Counted from the first letter of the stretch, positions 45,634-57,910 are shown. The stretch: DNA of 64,000 nt from Kalmusia sp. IMI 367209 (GCA_027946365.1 JAPEUQ010000008.1:868001-932000), one strand, 5' to 3'. Notes: generated by a model from the sequence alone, not told the origin. Numbers and translations are program-made.

Positions 45634-48549
45634 ATGAAATACGGCGATACGCTGCGCCAGCGGTCTACGCCAGAATGGGCTCATTGTAAGCTACTACGTA
45701 ACCGTTCATAGCACCCACAGCGTGGTGAACGCTAACGAACCGGTCTCAAAACAGACAACATCGACTACGATTATCTAAAAGACTTGATTAAACATCAGAC
45801 GACGTCCGGCACTGGCAGAGCAGTATCTATCCCGGGCCAGGGCGAGTCAAGCGAGAAAGCTTTTGGTGGGACCTTCTATCGCGACTTGAAAGCCCAGCAT
45901 GATCGCGTCAATTTGTTCATACGAAGTAAGAGCGGCGAGATCGAGCGCCGGCTTGGGTACATCCACAAAAACCTCAAGCAGCTGGAATCCCGACGGACGC
46001 CCGGGGAGCAGCTACCCGCGCGCATAGTCGAGAAGTATGCGAAGATTGACGCAGATGTGAACAAGTAAGTACCTTTAGATTATTCTGGAGCACTTGTCCG
46101 CACTCCTAAGAATGTTCGATGTGGATGTAGCAACAAGCGATCTCAGACATCAGTTGTTGATACTCAATGCTTACACGCCCCAACAATCTATATTTGATCT
46201 TTACTGATGTTAGCTAGGGCTGGTGAAGAAATTCGTTCGCTGTCACGTTTCCAAGTTGCCCAACGAACAGGCTTTCGTAAAATTCTTAAAAAGTATAAGC
46301 GTTGGACAAAAGATTCGGAGCTGGAACGCCAATTCAGGGAGGAAGTCACGAGTAGTCCAACCAGTTTTTACCAGCTGGACCTGGGGTACCTTCTGGATGA
46401 ATACATTGAAGTTCTCGGTGCCTTGCGCGCCCCTTTCGATGCCGCTGGTGCATCTGAACCTTTCAGTGGCGCAAAACCTTCATCGCCAACGGTGCGAATC
46501 TCTCAAACTTGTCAAGATGGAAGTGAACTTGATTTCGATATTGCGTTGTCCTTGACCCCCTTAGGGTCTCGTGGAAGCAAAGCCACGTATTGGATACACC
46601 CAGATCATATTGTTGAGGCTGAAGTGCTCCTGCTACAACACATGCGCCTCATCGCATCATCTAGCCCGCCCGCGACCAGGAACTCGCCCGAAGCAACCCC
46701 TAAGCGTCGCAAGTCTTCTGTGACTGCCGATAGATTCTTAGGTAGCGAAGATGGTGTAGGTCTGCTGGTAATCGACCACCCAGAGTCGTTTGCTATCAAG
46801 CAGAACGCTAGCTCGCTTGGTTCTGGTGAAGAGACCGCGGGCACTCTGCAGGTCAAGGCCGTTGGTAATGCTCGGTGGACTTCATCTGGCGAAGCAGCTG
46901 TAGCACTCGACCTTGAACAACCTTCTGAACAACTACTCACCGCCAAGCTAGGGCGAAAGCAGCTGCCAGGTTTCCTCGATACAACCGTTCCACTTGCCGA
47001 CCTGGAACTGCCAAATTTACAAACGAAAGACTCGTCGAATCCAAAAATAGGTGCTTCAACAGATATTCAAACCGCTCGCCAGTGGCTGGAGAGCCACAAC
47101 AGGGTTCGACCAATCGTGGGCATATGTTCAAAGCGTACTAGGTTCATGGGCCTCCACAATAACAGCGCAGGAGGAATGTGGGCGACGTTAGACAGAGACG
47201 TGTACATGAAAAGCACACTACACAAAGACTTGGGTACTGAGGAGTGGCTTTCGGCCGGTCGTACAGGATCGATTGATTTTCCTCACGCTGTGTTAGAGAT
47301 ACGCAAGGAAGGCATCCATTCAGCAGCACTGATACAGACTTTGGACCGCAGCCATCTGGTATGTGGTTGTGACCTTCGTCGGGCCTTTATACTGACTTTA
47401 ACAGGTGGAACGAGTACGCGGATTCTCCCTGCAAGCCCAAGCAGTCTGGGCTTGTTGCAAGCCAAGTGCAATGTCCGCGCCAATATGGGTACGTTCAAAT
47501 TACGCCTTGTTTTGATTAGGAGCAAAGACGTTTAAAATTAGATCTAACATTACTAGATATCTATGCTCGATAGAGATATCCGGAAGCTTCCGCCCACAAC
47601 AAAACGACAACGCCGAAAAGCGAATAGCACCCCTAGTTCGTCTCATCTTTCGCCTCCTACAACCTCCGGTACGTCCACCGCGGATGGCCAGGCAAGTTCA
47701 ACTACCCAACAAGGCGAATCATCTGCCACCTCCGCCCCCGAGTTTGTGGAAGAAGCCCCACCACTACGAGCATTCCGAAAGAAGAGAAAGTCCTCTATAG
47801 GCCACCACGGACTCGAACAAGCAGAGCCAGAAGTACAACGCTATTGGAACGAGTACGACAATCCCGACTCGGGAGATGAAGGCTACTACATTTACATAGA
47901 CCCTGACGCTTCGGTCACTTTCCCGGGGCAAGAGCTGTTCAAGGGGTGGGCAGCGAAGACGCGCAGACTCTTCGGCATCAAGGAAGAGCCGGAAGACGAA
48001 GGCTCGGTATCATCTGCGGAAAGCAGTGACGACGAATCGAACTATTCCCCCATCAGCGCAACGCGCGGCTACGGGACAATTGCCTCTTCTACTATTGCAC
48101 CTCGTCAAGAGGGCTATTTCAGTAGCCTTTTCCGCACATTGCGCGATCCTCAACGCGATATCGAAGCCCTTAACACTATCTACCGCGAAAACGCCCACCA
48201 ACGCCGCAGCCTACTCAAGGAGATCAAGGTGCGGCAGCACAAAGCCGAGATGATGAAATTACACTTCTACTCTACCTGTTTAGTCATGGCAGTCGTAATC
48301 GATATCCTACTAGGTATGATGACGATGACGAGTCGTAAGAAGGAGAGAGGTGTTGTTGATGCCGTAGTGCTATTTGGAACCATTTGCAATCTATTGATGG
48401 GCGCTATAGCGGTCATCAGTATGCAGACGAGGAGAGGAAGCTTGGGGTGGGTACATAGGGGGTTGGTTTATGTGGTTTTTGCGGCGAATGTTGCAGTGGA
48501 TGTGTTATTTTTTGTTTGGGTGTTTCGCGGATTCGAAGCCGGGACCTAG
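45634..48549 (+). CDS. VTC5: SPX-domain vacuolar transporter chaperone, Vtc5-like
   Basis: Exons 45634-45685, 45755-46064, 46218-47358, 47405-47488 and 47557-48549 give 859 residues. The N terminus is a clear SPX domain: MKYGDTLRQRSTPEWAHYNI, DYLKDLIKHQTT, then basic helix residues in FRKILKKYKRWT. SPX domains bind inositol pyrophosphates and report phosphate status. The central part resembles the VTC tunnel-like domain region, with WIHPDHIVEAEVLLLQHMR and FPHAVLEIRKEG. An acidic/Ser-rich linker follows. The C terminus has three membrane helices, near FYSTCLVMAVVIDILLGMM, VVLFGTICNLLMGAIAVISM and GLVYVVFAANVAVDVLFFVW. This is the layout of yeast Vtc5, a subunit that stimulates polyphosphate synthesis by the vacuolar VTC complex. 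Catalysis belongs to Vtc4, so this protein is probably regulatory. The third intron is short; the second, 153 nt, is longer than usual here. Confidence 0.85.
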
Positions 48550-49507
48550 AATGATTTGGGATGCGGAATTGTTACGCAAGGTTGTACGATGACAAGAGGG
48601 GAAACAGGCGCACCGGTGACAGGCACCTGGTGTAGATTGCTTCGGGTATTGGTGCATGCAGGTCAGTTGACACCATAGCTAATGTGTATAGTGATATGAG
48701 TCAAATGTATATTCATACGACCCTACTATTAAGAGTGAGAATGGACATGAGAGCAAGCGTCCTAGGAATGTTTAAAATCAGTAAACGCTGCCTTCGAGAG
48801 GAGGAAGAGGCATGTAATTAGGCGCCTGGATTTCTTTGAAGACGAGATGTTTGTAGTCTGATTTGGCGGGATGATATAGAACTATTAATCTCACATGAAG
48901 ATCACGATGAGGTTGACCATGCCGCACTCAGCGTGGGGGTGGGGCTCCGCCGATCGATCGCGATGCTGCTTTCAGGGCGCTTTTTGGAGCTCCAAGAAGC
49001 CGTACGGAGCCACTCGAATCCTCAGTGCGATCTCTTTCAAAACAGAATAGAATTAAAGGAAAATACTATCTTCAAGATTCAACCTTCCGTAACTATTCCG
49101 CATCCGTCGGGTCGGCTGTAGCTGTCCCAATCTCGGGCTTTGAATTCTGCCGAGTGCTTCCGCACCAGCGCCAGTCGCGTCTTTCGTCATCTACACCAGA
49201 ACGACTTCGCAAACCCACATTTCTCCTCCACCTCCCTATTGTCGCCCCGACACTAACCGGAAAATTTTCCTCATACAAGCGCGCAGCTCGCCATGTTGTC
49301 CTGAACACTCACACAGGTGAGGTCGCGCCCATAACTAAATTTTCCGGGCCACAGGAAGCTAACGGGGCATGTGAAAGCGGCCTGGCGCCATCGTTGGACA
49401 TCCATCAATCTTTATTTTTTTATTGAACGACAGAGGGGGAGTCATCGACGTATTGAAGAAGGGAACGACAATACGATTGACCTGGAAGAAGGTCTCTAAG
49501 TAGCGAT
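48550..49507. other. Intergenic interval, promoter of GUT2
   Basis: 3' region of the Vtc5-like gene, then the GUT2 promoter. An open frame at 49025-49426 ends before the GUT2 start and looks like non-coding upstream DNA. Nothing else is seen. Confidence 0.45.
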
Positions 49508-51852
49508 ATGGCGACGCGGACGCGCACGAGTCGCATTCTCAGGTCGCTGCTCTACACCACCGGCGCCGGTCTGGCTGGAGGAGCAGCACTCTACGCCGTC
49601 TACCGTCCGCGCGACATCCCCGGCCTCGAGGCAGCCCAGGTCCCACCTCCCACGTATGGTGAAGGCGGCGTGTTCCGTCCGCCAAAGTTCCCGCACGTCA
49701 AGTCGAGAGACGAGCAGATTGCGGACCTGAAGCGGAGCGCCGGTGTGCTCTCCAGTGCCGCAGACAAAGTTAAAAGCAGCATCGGTTGGGGCACTGGCTC
49801 CGCTAGTACCTTAGATGGAAGCGACGAGAATGGCGAAGAGGAGCCATATGACCTGCTGGTCATTGGTGGAGGTGCTACGGGTAGTGGCATCGCGCTTGAT
49901 GCTGCTACGCGAGGGTTGAAGGTCGCGCTTGTGGAGAGAGACGATTTCAGCAGTGGAACGAGCAGCAAGAGCACGAAGCTTGTGCACGGCGGCGTACGAT
50001 ACTTGGAGAAGGCTGTTTGGAATCTGGACTACAACCAGTAAGGCAGACTGCATATTGAATGTGACAAATGCTAAGGGCGGTTCCACAGGTACAAGCTTGT
50101 TGTCGAGGCTCTCCGTGAGCGACGCTACTTCCTAGATACGGCTCCGCATCTCTCGCAATGGCTCCCGATTATGATTCCGATCCAGAAGTGGTGGCAGGCT
50201 CCCTACTTCTGGGCTGGTACAAAGTTTTATGACTTTTTGGCTGGATCGGAAAACATCGAGAGCTCGTACTTTTTGACGAAAAGTAAAGCCCTTGATGCAT
50301 TTCCTATGCTGAAGAAAGACAATCTTTTCGGTGCTTTGGTCTACTACGGTAGGTGGCTCAAATGTCTCCCTGTGTGATGGCGCTAATTCTGTAAGATGGC
50401 GCACACAACGACTCCCGCATGAACGTGTCCCTCGCCATGACCGCAGCGTTGTACGGTGCAACCATTGTTAGCCACATGGAAGTTACCGGTCTCGAAAAGG
50501 ATGCCACTGGAAAACTGAACGGCGCACGAGTCAAGGACTGTATCGCCGAGCGAAACGGCAAGACACCGCAGGAATTCAGTATCAAGGCAAAGGGCATTAT
50601 CAACGCTACTGGACCTTTCACAGACTCGATCCGCAAACTCGATGACCCGAGCACGGAAGAAATTGTGGCTCCAAGCTCTGGCGTGCACGTCATCCTTCCT
50701 GGTTACTACAGTCCGGCAAACATGGGATTGATCGATCCGTCGACGTCTGATGGCAGAGTCATTTTCTTCCTCCCCTGGCAAGGTAACACAATTGCTGGCA
50801 CGACTGATACGGCCACCACTGTTACCAAGGACCCCGTCGCTGGGGAGGACGAGATCGATTGGATTCTTAAGGAGATTCGCCGCTATTTGCAACCTGAGAT
50901 CAACGTACGCCGCGGCGATGTCCTCGCCGCATGGTCTGGCATCCGCCCCCTCGTACGCGACCCCAAAGCCGCTAAAACCGAAGGCCTCGTCAGAAACCAC
51001 TTGGTTACCACCTCTCCCTCTGGCCTGCTGACCTGCGCCGGCGGTAAATGGACCACGTACCGCGAAATGGCCGAGGAAACCGTCGACGAAGCAATCAAGG
51101 AATTCGGCCTCTCTGCCAAACCCCTTACCTCTGCACCCCGCGTTAGCGGCACCGAAGTTCTCGACGAAGCTCCCCTGGACGGAACCTGCCAGACGCACCG
51201 CGTGCGCCTTATCGGCGCCCACGGCTACTCTAAGACCCTCTTCATCAACCTTGTCCAGCATTACGGTATCGAAACTGAGATCGCAAAGTACCTGTGCACT
51301 GCATACGGTGACCGCGCCTGGACCGTTGCATCGCTATCTGCTCCGACTGAGCAGCGCTTCCCCGTGCGCGGAAAACGTATCTCAGAACTGTACCCGTACA
51401 TCGATGGCGAGGTGCGCTACTGCGTGCGACACGAGTACGCGCAGACAGCTACCGACGTCATCGCACGCCGCATGCGTCTTGCCTTCTTGAACGCACAAGC
51501 CGCGCTTGAGGCACTGCCCGCAGTCATCGACCTTATGGGCGAAGAGCTCAAGTGGGATGCTAAGCGCAAGGAGCGGGAATGGAAAGAAAGCGTCAAGTTC
51601 CTGGGCAGCATGGGTCTGCCGAAGAACAAACTGTCTCTGACAAGAAAGGATGTAGAGAGCGGGCGTGTGGGCAAGTACACGGATGAGGAATATCATCTGT
51701 ATGCTCGGCATGGTGAGTTCGCTGCATATAAACTTGGCGAGAATGATGCTAATGACTCTGCAGATAAGCCTGATGAGCTGCTCGAGTCGGACGCGAAGTA
51801 TCCCCCCGGACATAATCCGGTCATCGGCGAGGACTCTAAGGCTAATAAATAG
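49508..51852 (+). CDS. GUT2: Mitochondrial FAD-dependent glycerol-3-phosphate dehydrogenase
   Basis: Exons 49508-50037, 50089-50348, 50396-51712 and 51764-51852 give 731 residues. A basic N terminus with a hydrophobic segment ([20 protein letters not shown]) fits mitochondrial inner-membrane targeting. The FAD-binding Rossmann motif is [20 protein letters not shown] at about residue 115, followed by [20 protein letters not shown]. Further family motifs are [31 protein letters not shown] and [20 protein letters not shown]. The enzyme oxidises glycerol-3-phosphate to dihydroxyacetone phosphate and passes electrons to ubiquinone. It is needed for growth on glycerol and for the glycerol-phosphate shuttle. 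The last intron (51713-51763) is 51 nt with no in-frame stop, so retention would add 17 residues without breaking the frame. No EF-hand, as in animal forms, is evident. Confidence 0.95.
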
Positions 51853-52457
51853 ACGGGGGCGGATATATTTGCCTCCGCGCTTGTTCATACCTACCTACAT
51901 ACCTATCTCGCTATCTAATCATCACATCCGATCACTGTTAGACTACTATCTTGTATATAGCCGCATTTTCACTATCCAGTCATAAAATTCACCCATATGT
52001 GCCGCTTATTCTTCTCTTCACGCTTTGTTCCGTCTTCCTAACATAGATCCCAGGCAAAAAAACAGGTCGTAGAGCGTAGTTAGAATGTAGAGAGCAAAAA
52101 GGTAATGACATGTAATAGTGGGTATTCACTGGTAATTAAATGCGTGGTAGACAATGCTCCGCCAGTACACGGCTTGTACCAGGCTGAGCAGACGGAAAGC
52201 CTTGCTTCCTCTATTGCACCCACCAACAAAGGCCGCTAAATGCACTGTACACGTAATCAGAGAAACCGCTTCTCAAAAGTGAGCTAGGCTAAACTAGGAG
52301 AATTAGTGCCCTCGCGACTTCCGCAAAGCCGTAGCATAGCGCTCCACTGTGCGGTACTTAAAAGCCTGCTAAATGCGAATCTTTCCGAGAGTTTGGACGG
52401 CCATTTCACATTCCTATCGTCACCCATCCACCCCCATCAGCTCACGCGTCCGGCATT
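51853..52457. other. Intergenic interval, no gene seen
   Basis: GUT2 3' UTR, with AT-rich polyadenylation-type DNA, then the promoter of the methyltransferase gene. No further feature is supported. Confidence 0.45.
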
Positions 52458-53413
52458 ATGGTCAAATTTGCTGAACTCAGCGAGATCTTCTGGTCCCTTT
52501 TGGATCCATGGCGTTTCATGTCCACAACGTTGCCCTTTCTGTATCGCACCATGCAGCGGTTGTACGGAGCTGGCGAGTATGGAACCCTATTTTCCTGGCG
52601 CAAGCTACAGGACGCCTGGTTCAGTGCATTCTGGCTCTGGTTCGGGCCTCAATTAAGGGCCAACAACGGGGACCGCATCACAGCTCTTCTGGAGGGACGA
52701 ATTGAACATGCTCAAATCACGGACGACTCTGTAGCGCCTCCGGTGGGCGGTATCGTTCTGGATATCGGGCCGGGTCGAGGCTACTGGATCGATCTCTACG
52801 ATAAGGCTAAGGTACCCATCGACAAACCTGGTGCTAGATCTCGCAGCATCAGTGGTGGCATCCGCAAAGTGTATGGCGTCGAACCAAACCCCGACTCACA
52901 CGCTGCACTATCCGAGCGCGTTCAAGAACTCGGTCTCAGTGGGGTCTACGAGGTTCTCCCGGTGGGAATAGAGGAAGTCGATAAGGTCAAGGTCAATGGT
53001 AATGATAGGACCATTGAGAAAGGGACTGTAGACTGCATAGTCTCTGTTCTTTGCCTGTGCAGCATACCCGAGCCAGAGAAGAATATCGCCGAGCTCTATG
53101 GATACCTCAAAAAGGGTGGGCGATGGTACCTCTACGAGCATGTTCGAAGTAATGATGGCCTGTTTATGAAGCTATATCAAGGTGAGGACCAATCGCGAAA
53201 TCCCGTTTGAGAGGAATTCGGAACTGATCTAAGGAACACACAGCATATGTCAATCTCTTTTGGCCGGTTGCACTCGGGGGGTGTGAATTGTGCAGAGACA
53301 CAGAATCTTACCTTAGGAACGCCGGCCCATGGGACAAGGTCGATCTAGCACAACCTCCGGCTGAGCCCTGGCATCAGACTGTTCCACACATCCTAGGCAT
53401 CCTTACAAAATGA
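52458..53413 (+). CDS. METTL7-like class I methyltransferase
   Basis: Exons 52458-53181 and 53244-53413 with a 62-nt intron give 297 residues. The N terminus is hydrophobic and aromatic (FWSLLDPWRFMSTTLPFLYR), compatible with membrane association. The SAM-binding motif I is GIVLDIGPGRGYWIDLYDKA, followed by a motif II acidic region (YGVEPNPDSHAALSERVQEL). Post-motifs are TVDCIVSVLCLCSIPEPEKN and GRWYLYEHVRS. The C-terminal exon has NLFWPVALGGCELCRDTES and a WHQTVPHILGILTK end, which resembles METTL7-type proteins. The animal members are membrane-bound thiol methyltransferases; the fungal substrate is unknown. The gene seems intact. Confidence 0.8.
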
Positions 53414-53811
53414 TGTCTCACGTCTGTGCAGAACATTGGATGGTATACAGGGTGAAGGAAGCGACGAGATAAGTTACGCTCCAGAGCACAGTATCGCACG
53501 CTTGTAGATCCTCAATACTTCGGCGAATATAGCGGTTACATGCAAACTACTAAACCAGATAAAATCCCATTTACAAAGACAGAAGGCGAAGGGGAAAAGC
53601 CAGCTTTTTCAGGTAGATATTCTATGTAAAGAAAGCACCATTACACTGTGTATGAAACGTCGCATTAGACCTCGCGATATCAAAGATGTACGGAAATCAC
53701 AGGCGCATGATGACTATGTAGAGGAAGAGTTGCGGTAATGGGCTAGACTATCGGGAATGGTTCACTAAGTGGAAACGACGAATATGGTTGCAAAATGATG
53801 ATTAACCGTAG
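53414..53811. other. Convergent 3' interval
   Basis: This interval lies between the ends of the methyltransferase (+) and the PD-(D/E)XK-like gene (-). No feature is seen. Confidence 0.5.
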
Positions 53812-55095
53812 CTAGATTCTCTTTCCCCTATCTCCACCCTTTTTACCACTAGCCGGGTTAGCACGAGGAGCCCTTTTCGCTGACCGGCTCTTTCTCTTCG
53901 ATACTCTGGCCTTGTTTGACGTCACAGAGGAGTGCGACACAAAGGACGTGTTTGCTGTACTGCCTCCCTGAGGTGATGCGGCTTGTCTTCGATTTGTCTC
54001 TCTTTTCTTAGGGCTTCGACCGAAATCCAAGGCAGAGCTTTCTGGAATGGCGAATTCAGACCCTTCTTGCCCGAGGCTGAAGCTATGATCATATATGTCC
54101 TCTGCATGACCTAGTGCACTCCTTGGCGATTGTCCGACCTGGGCGTCGACCTAGGTATCGACTCCACTTGAGTGACCGGAGTCATCCCGAGGCGACAATA
54201 CATCATTTTCCAAAGGGGGGTAGGTCCATTGAATAGAACTATCACTGGCTGCTTGCAAATGGATCCACCAAAGAGCGGTGTTGATAGACAACCCGTTTGG
54301 TTCACCGAGCTCACTTCCCTCTTCGTTTCGGCCATTAGTCCAAGGGACAGATACAAACTCGATCTTCCCGTCGGACACTAATTCTTCTATTACGAGCCTA
54401 TGCGATTTTGGGGTGGGCGTTGGCGAATCCCTATTTGGTCCGACTCTAAAGAGGACAAGTTCTTCATCGGTTATTATGTAGGCGTACCGCGTCTCTAGCC
54501 GATGGCAGTAGGTGAAGACTTGAGCTATGGGCCAAAACCATGTTGGATAGTCGTCCTCAGGGCCAAACATACGTCGGCACTCTCCCTCTTCAACCCACGC
54601 GGATTTCCACTTTTTGCTGTATTTTGTATCACCAGGAAGGCGATTGTCTTCCAATTTCCTACTCGCCTGCTCATGTGGGGCCCAAGCGATTGCTGCCCAG
54701 TCTGGACGGTATCTCTTCGTCGCCCCTGGTGGATCTTTTGCTAGAGCACCGCGCACCATATAAACGATCTCGTCGTGCCCAGTGTATTGTTTGGCTTCCT
54801 CTAAGGCTTGAAAGACCACCTCTCTGTTCCATTTAAGTACAACATCTGAGAACCCGGTTTCGTCTTTCACGCGCAAGTCGATCGCCTTGGGTTCAACAGC
54901 ATCTCGCGTTCCAACACGACCAAGAATGTCGGAGTACATCTTTTGCAAAGTTTCCGTGTCAAATCCTTCCCATTTTGCTATCCATTTTGGCCTTGTATAC
55001 GTTGGAGTTCTCGTATTTGACTTGCTGGACTTGTGTGAGATATGGTCAATGATAGGGTTCTTTCGTCGAAGATAGTCAAGCAGTGTTTCCTCCAT
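53812..55095 (-). CDS. PD-(D/E)XK nuclease-like protein
   Basis: The model has exons 55095-54202 and 54150-53812 (410 residues). The N-terminal half is helical (MEETLLDYLRRKNPIIDHIS). A central block carries a possible nuclease core: PDWAAIAW, then GDTKYSKKWKSAW about 18 residues later. This fits the Pro-Asp...Asp-x-Lys arrangement of PD-(D/E)XK folds. It is followed by the helix WFWPIAQVFTYCHRLETRYA and the strand YAYIITDEELVLFRVGP. The last exon is basic (RVSKRKSRSAKRAPRANP), a likely nuclear signal. The junction is a judgement: without a 51-nt intron (54151-54201, donor GTATTG, acceptor CCTAG) the protein ends at an in-frame TAG after 313 residues. The frame is the same on both sides and stays protein-like. 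It is divergent from the FTA2-like gene. Nuclease activity is inferred only from the motif spacing. Confidence 0.6.
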
Positions 55096-55582
55096 TGTCT
55101 ATGGGCAGATTTCCTCCTAACAACTAGTGCACATCTGTGGAAAACTAAAGCGCGGGAACACGGAAGTCAATATAATCCATTCAGTCGCCGAAACTGGATC
55201 TCGGTAGTCGGCACTATCCATGGTTGGAGTGCGAATGAGCAACGCAGGTTGGATACTGGCATACGCGAACTGTGCCTCCGGCGTGCAGATACCCGTCTTT
55301 ATTATGGAAAGTGTTCAGCCATCAATATTTTGAACACCAATCACAAGCAACATCGGTACTACACAAATTATCCCATGAATGCGGGGTGCCGACAAGGGTA
55401 CGATAGACTCGCGTACAACCACTGGAACATCACAATTCGTACGTTTTACGATTCGAGATTCAGAATGGTAACTCTTAGCGTGCATATTCACCATCCCACC
55501 TTCGCCGTTTGCCTTATCTTCCCCTTGCTGCCTTAGGTTCTCGATGTGTCGTTTGCCTCTTTGACCTCTGCCCAACGTATTG
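55096..55582. promoter_or_regulatory. Shared divergent promoter of nuclease-like and FTA2-like genes
   Basis: A 487-bp interval lies between the two divergent starts. No gene or specific binding site is recognised. The spacing would allow co-regulation. Confidence 0.4.
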
Positions 55583-56600
55583 ATGCCTCAACGTACTTCC
55601 CGACGCAAAGCCGGGAGTTCAAGATCTGCAAGACTACCCACTGGCCTACGATCAACTTCTCAACAAACGGAGCTCCTGCCCAGCATTGATGGGCCAAAAC
55701 TTGGCCCCTTCAGGAGCCCAGGTTTCGATACATCTTCTGACTTCCAGTTCGAGACACTTCTGGACGAACCTTCAAGCAGCGGAGGTGGAGAAGGATTTGT
55801 TTTTAAAGCAACCCTGAACGGGCTAACATATGCTTTAAAGCTAGTAAGTGTAGACTATTCTATATTGAATGAGTTTTATTTGTTGAATTCCTCAGTTTAA
55901 ATTTTTCGACATAGAGGAAGGCCGCTTCCGCTTCTCGAGATCCCAGAACGCGCAGATATCCGACGAAGAACTAATTGGCAACCTTGATCCTTTCTATGCC
56001 GAATGTCGCGCATACGGCCGCATTGAAGAGATCCACGCTAAATACCGCGCAAAAAACGTCGACAATGGTCCCATCGCCGTGCCGTGTTATGGCTATATCT
56101 TAATCTCTGCGTCCGATGAGCGTCGCATTGTCGCTCAATTCGGACCTCTAGATGTCCAGAGGTACGAAAAAGATATAGGCGCCCCGCTCCGAGCCCTAGT
56201 AAAACAATACATTCCAACTGAACCCATCAACCCAAAGATCAGATCTGTTAAGCGCATGTTACGCGATCTCAGAATGATGCATCAGAATGGGGTATACCCC
56301 ATCGATATACGTGCTGAGAATTACCGCGAAGGACTGCTCGTAGATTTCGGCATGGCGTTGACGGAACCCAGTTGTGTCTTACGGGTTGTGGATGAGGATA
56401 TTGCAGAGCATGAGCGAGGGAGGGGTCTTGGAGCATTTGACAGGATGATTAGGAAGGCTGGGATCAAAACGCAGGTTCGCGCTACTACAGGGTCAGGGTG
56501 GAAGCACCGTACAAGAGCAGGGGTCATAGCCAGGGGCGGCGGTGAACTTTTACAATTAGTTAATAAACGAGGAACCAGGGCCGAGGCGCAAAGTCGGTAG
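55583..56600 (+). CDS. Kinase-fold protein of the FTA2 (Sim4 kinetochore subunit) family
   Basis: Exons 55583-55843 and 55896-56600 with a 52-nt intron (GTAAGT...CTCAG) give 321 residues. After a basic N terminus comes LPSIDGPKLGPFRSP, then a kinase-like glycine loop GGGEGFVFKATLNG and lysine strand YALKLFKFF. PFYAECRAYGRIEEI corresponds to the helix C region and AVPCYGYILIS to the hinge. The catalytic-loop equivalent is YPIDIRAENY and the metal-binding motif is LLVDFGMAL. Asp and Asn are present at the expected places, but the HRD His/Arg pattern is changed. The tail is basic. This order is that of fungal FTA2-like proteins, a family named after a fission yeast Sim4-complex subunit but amplified in filamentous ascomycetes, where most copies probably have other roles. 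Kinase activity is unproven. Confidence 0.7.
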
Positions 56601-56857
56601 ATAAGGCTTAGAAGTTTTCAAAGATTTTTCACTATTCTTACTATCAAATTGCTATATGACATCTATATCTTCTTCTGAACAAAAAAAGCTAGAAATAAAT
56701 CCTGCCAATAAAGCTACTTAATTACTTACTATGGATTCATTAAGTTGAAGTGAATCATCGAATCGTCGTTTACTCTTGATCTTGATGATCTTTCTGGGAT
56801 AGCTCTATCGCGCATTTCGAATGCTCGGTTAGTATCAAGTCGTGCGGAGGATTCACC

Positions 56858-57910
56858 ATGCCCCGAACGGACTATGAGATCATAGGCGCAAGAACTGCGA
56901 AAAAAAAGGCAAAAAAAACATATAATAACAATCGTTTCCAGGGTTGAGGTTGGTGCATCGACGGCGGAGCTGTCGCGCGAAGTGCATACGCGACACTATT
57001 GCGAGGCACAAAAAAACTGGCAGTAATCAATCAAGACGTCGCTCTGGGCATCCTTCTAAGCTTACTCGACGGGAGAAGCGGTCCCTGTTTAGAGCTGCTC
57101 GAAAAACACCGAAATTTACCTATCAGGAGCTTCTTAATGATTCCTACTTTGGGAAGGACTTCTCCATGAGTGTATAGAGCACTGAAGGAGCAAGGCCGAA
57201 CTAACTGCAGAGCAGAGAGAAGGCCAAATATTAACACAGCAACAGCACAATTAAGGTTTGGGTGGTGTTGTGAGTACAGAGACTTTAATTGGCGTACAAC
57301 TCCTCTACGCTTTCGTGATGAGTGTTCTGTTTAGAAGGGTGCAGTCAGTAATGCACAGTAAGTGTTCCGCTATCCATGTGAGAATTGGGATCCTTGGATG
57401 ATTTCTGCTTAATTAACGAGTCGTCTGCCTTAGCAGATAGTGTGGGCTTCTATATGGATTGTTCAAAGAGGGCGTACTTCGCGGTTAAAGCTCATCATCA
57501 TAGAGAGGGACCCAGAGGCGCCTCGCAAAGGGTATACAGCTCAAAGTTATACCAGTGCCCTAGAAGAAGGTCTCCTCAATTCGTATATACCTAGCGAGCG
57601 AATCATGCTGGACAATGCGAGGGTACACACAGCTATCCATACGCGCGACTCATTAGCAAATCACGGGATCTGGGCTATTGCTTTCCCACCTCATTCTCCG
57701 GATCTCAACCCTATCGAGCACCTCTAGCATGCTCTCAAACATGAACTCCACAATCGCTATTCTCGTATCACAGAGGAAGGCAGAGGTCAGGATAAGTGGG
57801 AGAAGTTCTGTGAGGCTTTAAAGGATTACTGGCAGTGTATACCAATGCGCTTAATCCGTCGCGTCATTTCAAGCACACTAGACCAAATGCAGGCCTGCAT
57901 GACTGCGTGA
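56858..57910 (+). mobile_element. Decayed Tc1/mariner-type transposon copy
   Basis: Transposase pieces lie in shifted frames. A possible start is at 56858 (MPRTDYEIIGARTAKKKAKK). A DNA-binding helix-turn-helix region reads KTGSNQSRRRSGHPSKLTRR at about 57030. A C-terminal DDE region reads SERIMLDNARVHTAIHTRDS and AIAFPPHSPDLNPIEHL at 57590-57725. The conserved Trp after IEHL is a TAG at 57725-57727, after which the frame stays protein-like (HALKHELHNRYS). The order and motifs (D-N-A, PPHSPDLNPIEH) are those of Tc1 superfamily transposases. Frameshifts and stops make it inactive. I could not identify terminal inverted repeats, so the element edges are approximate. Confidence 0.7.

Noticed and set aside
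50383..51261. 292-codon minus-strand open frame
   Set aside because: Antisense shadow of GUT2, a common effect of GC-rich codon bias.
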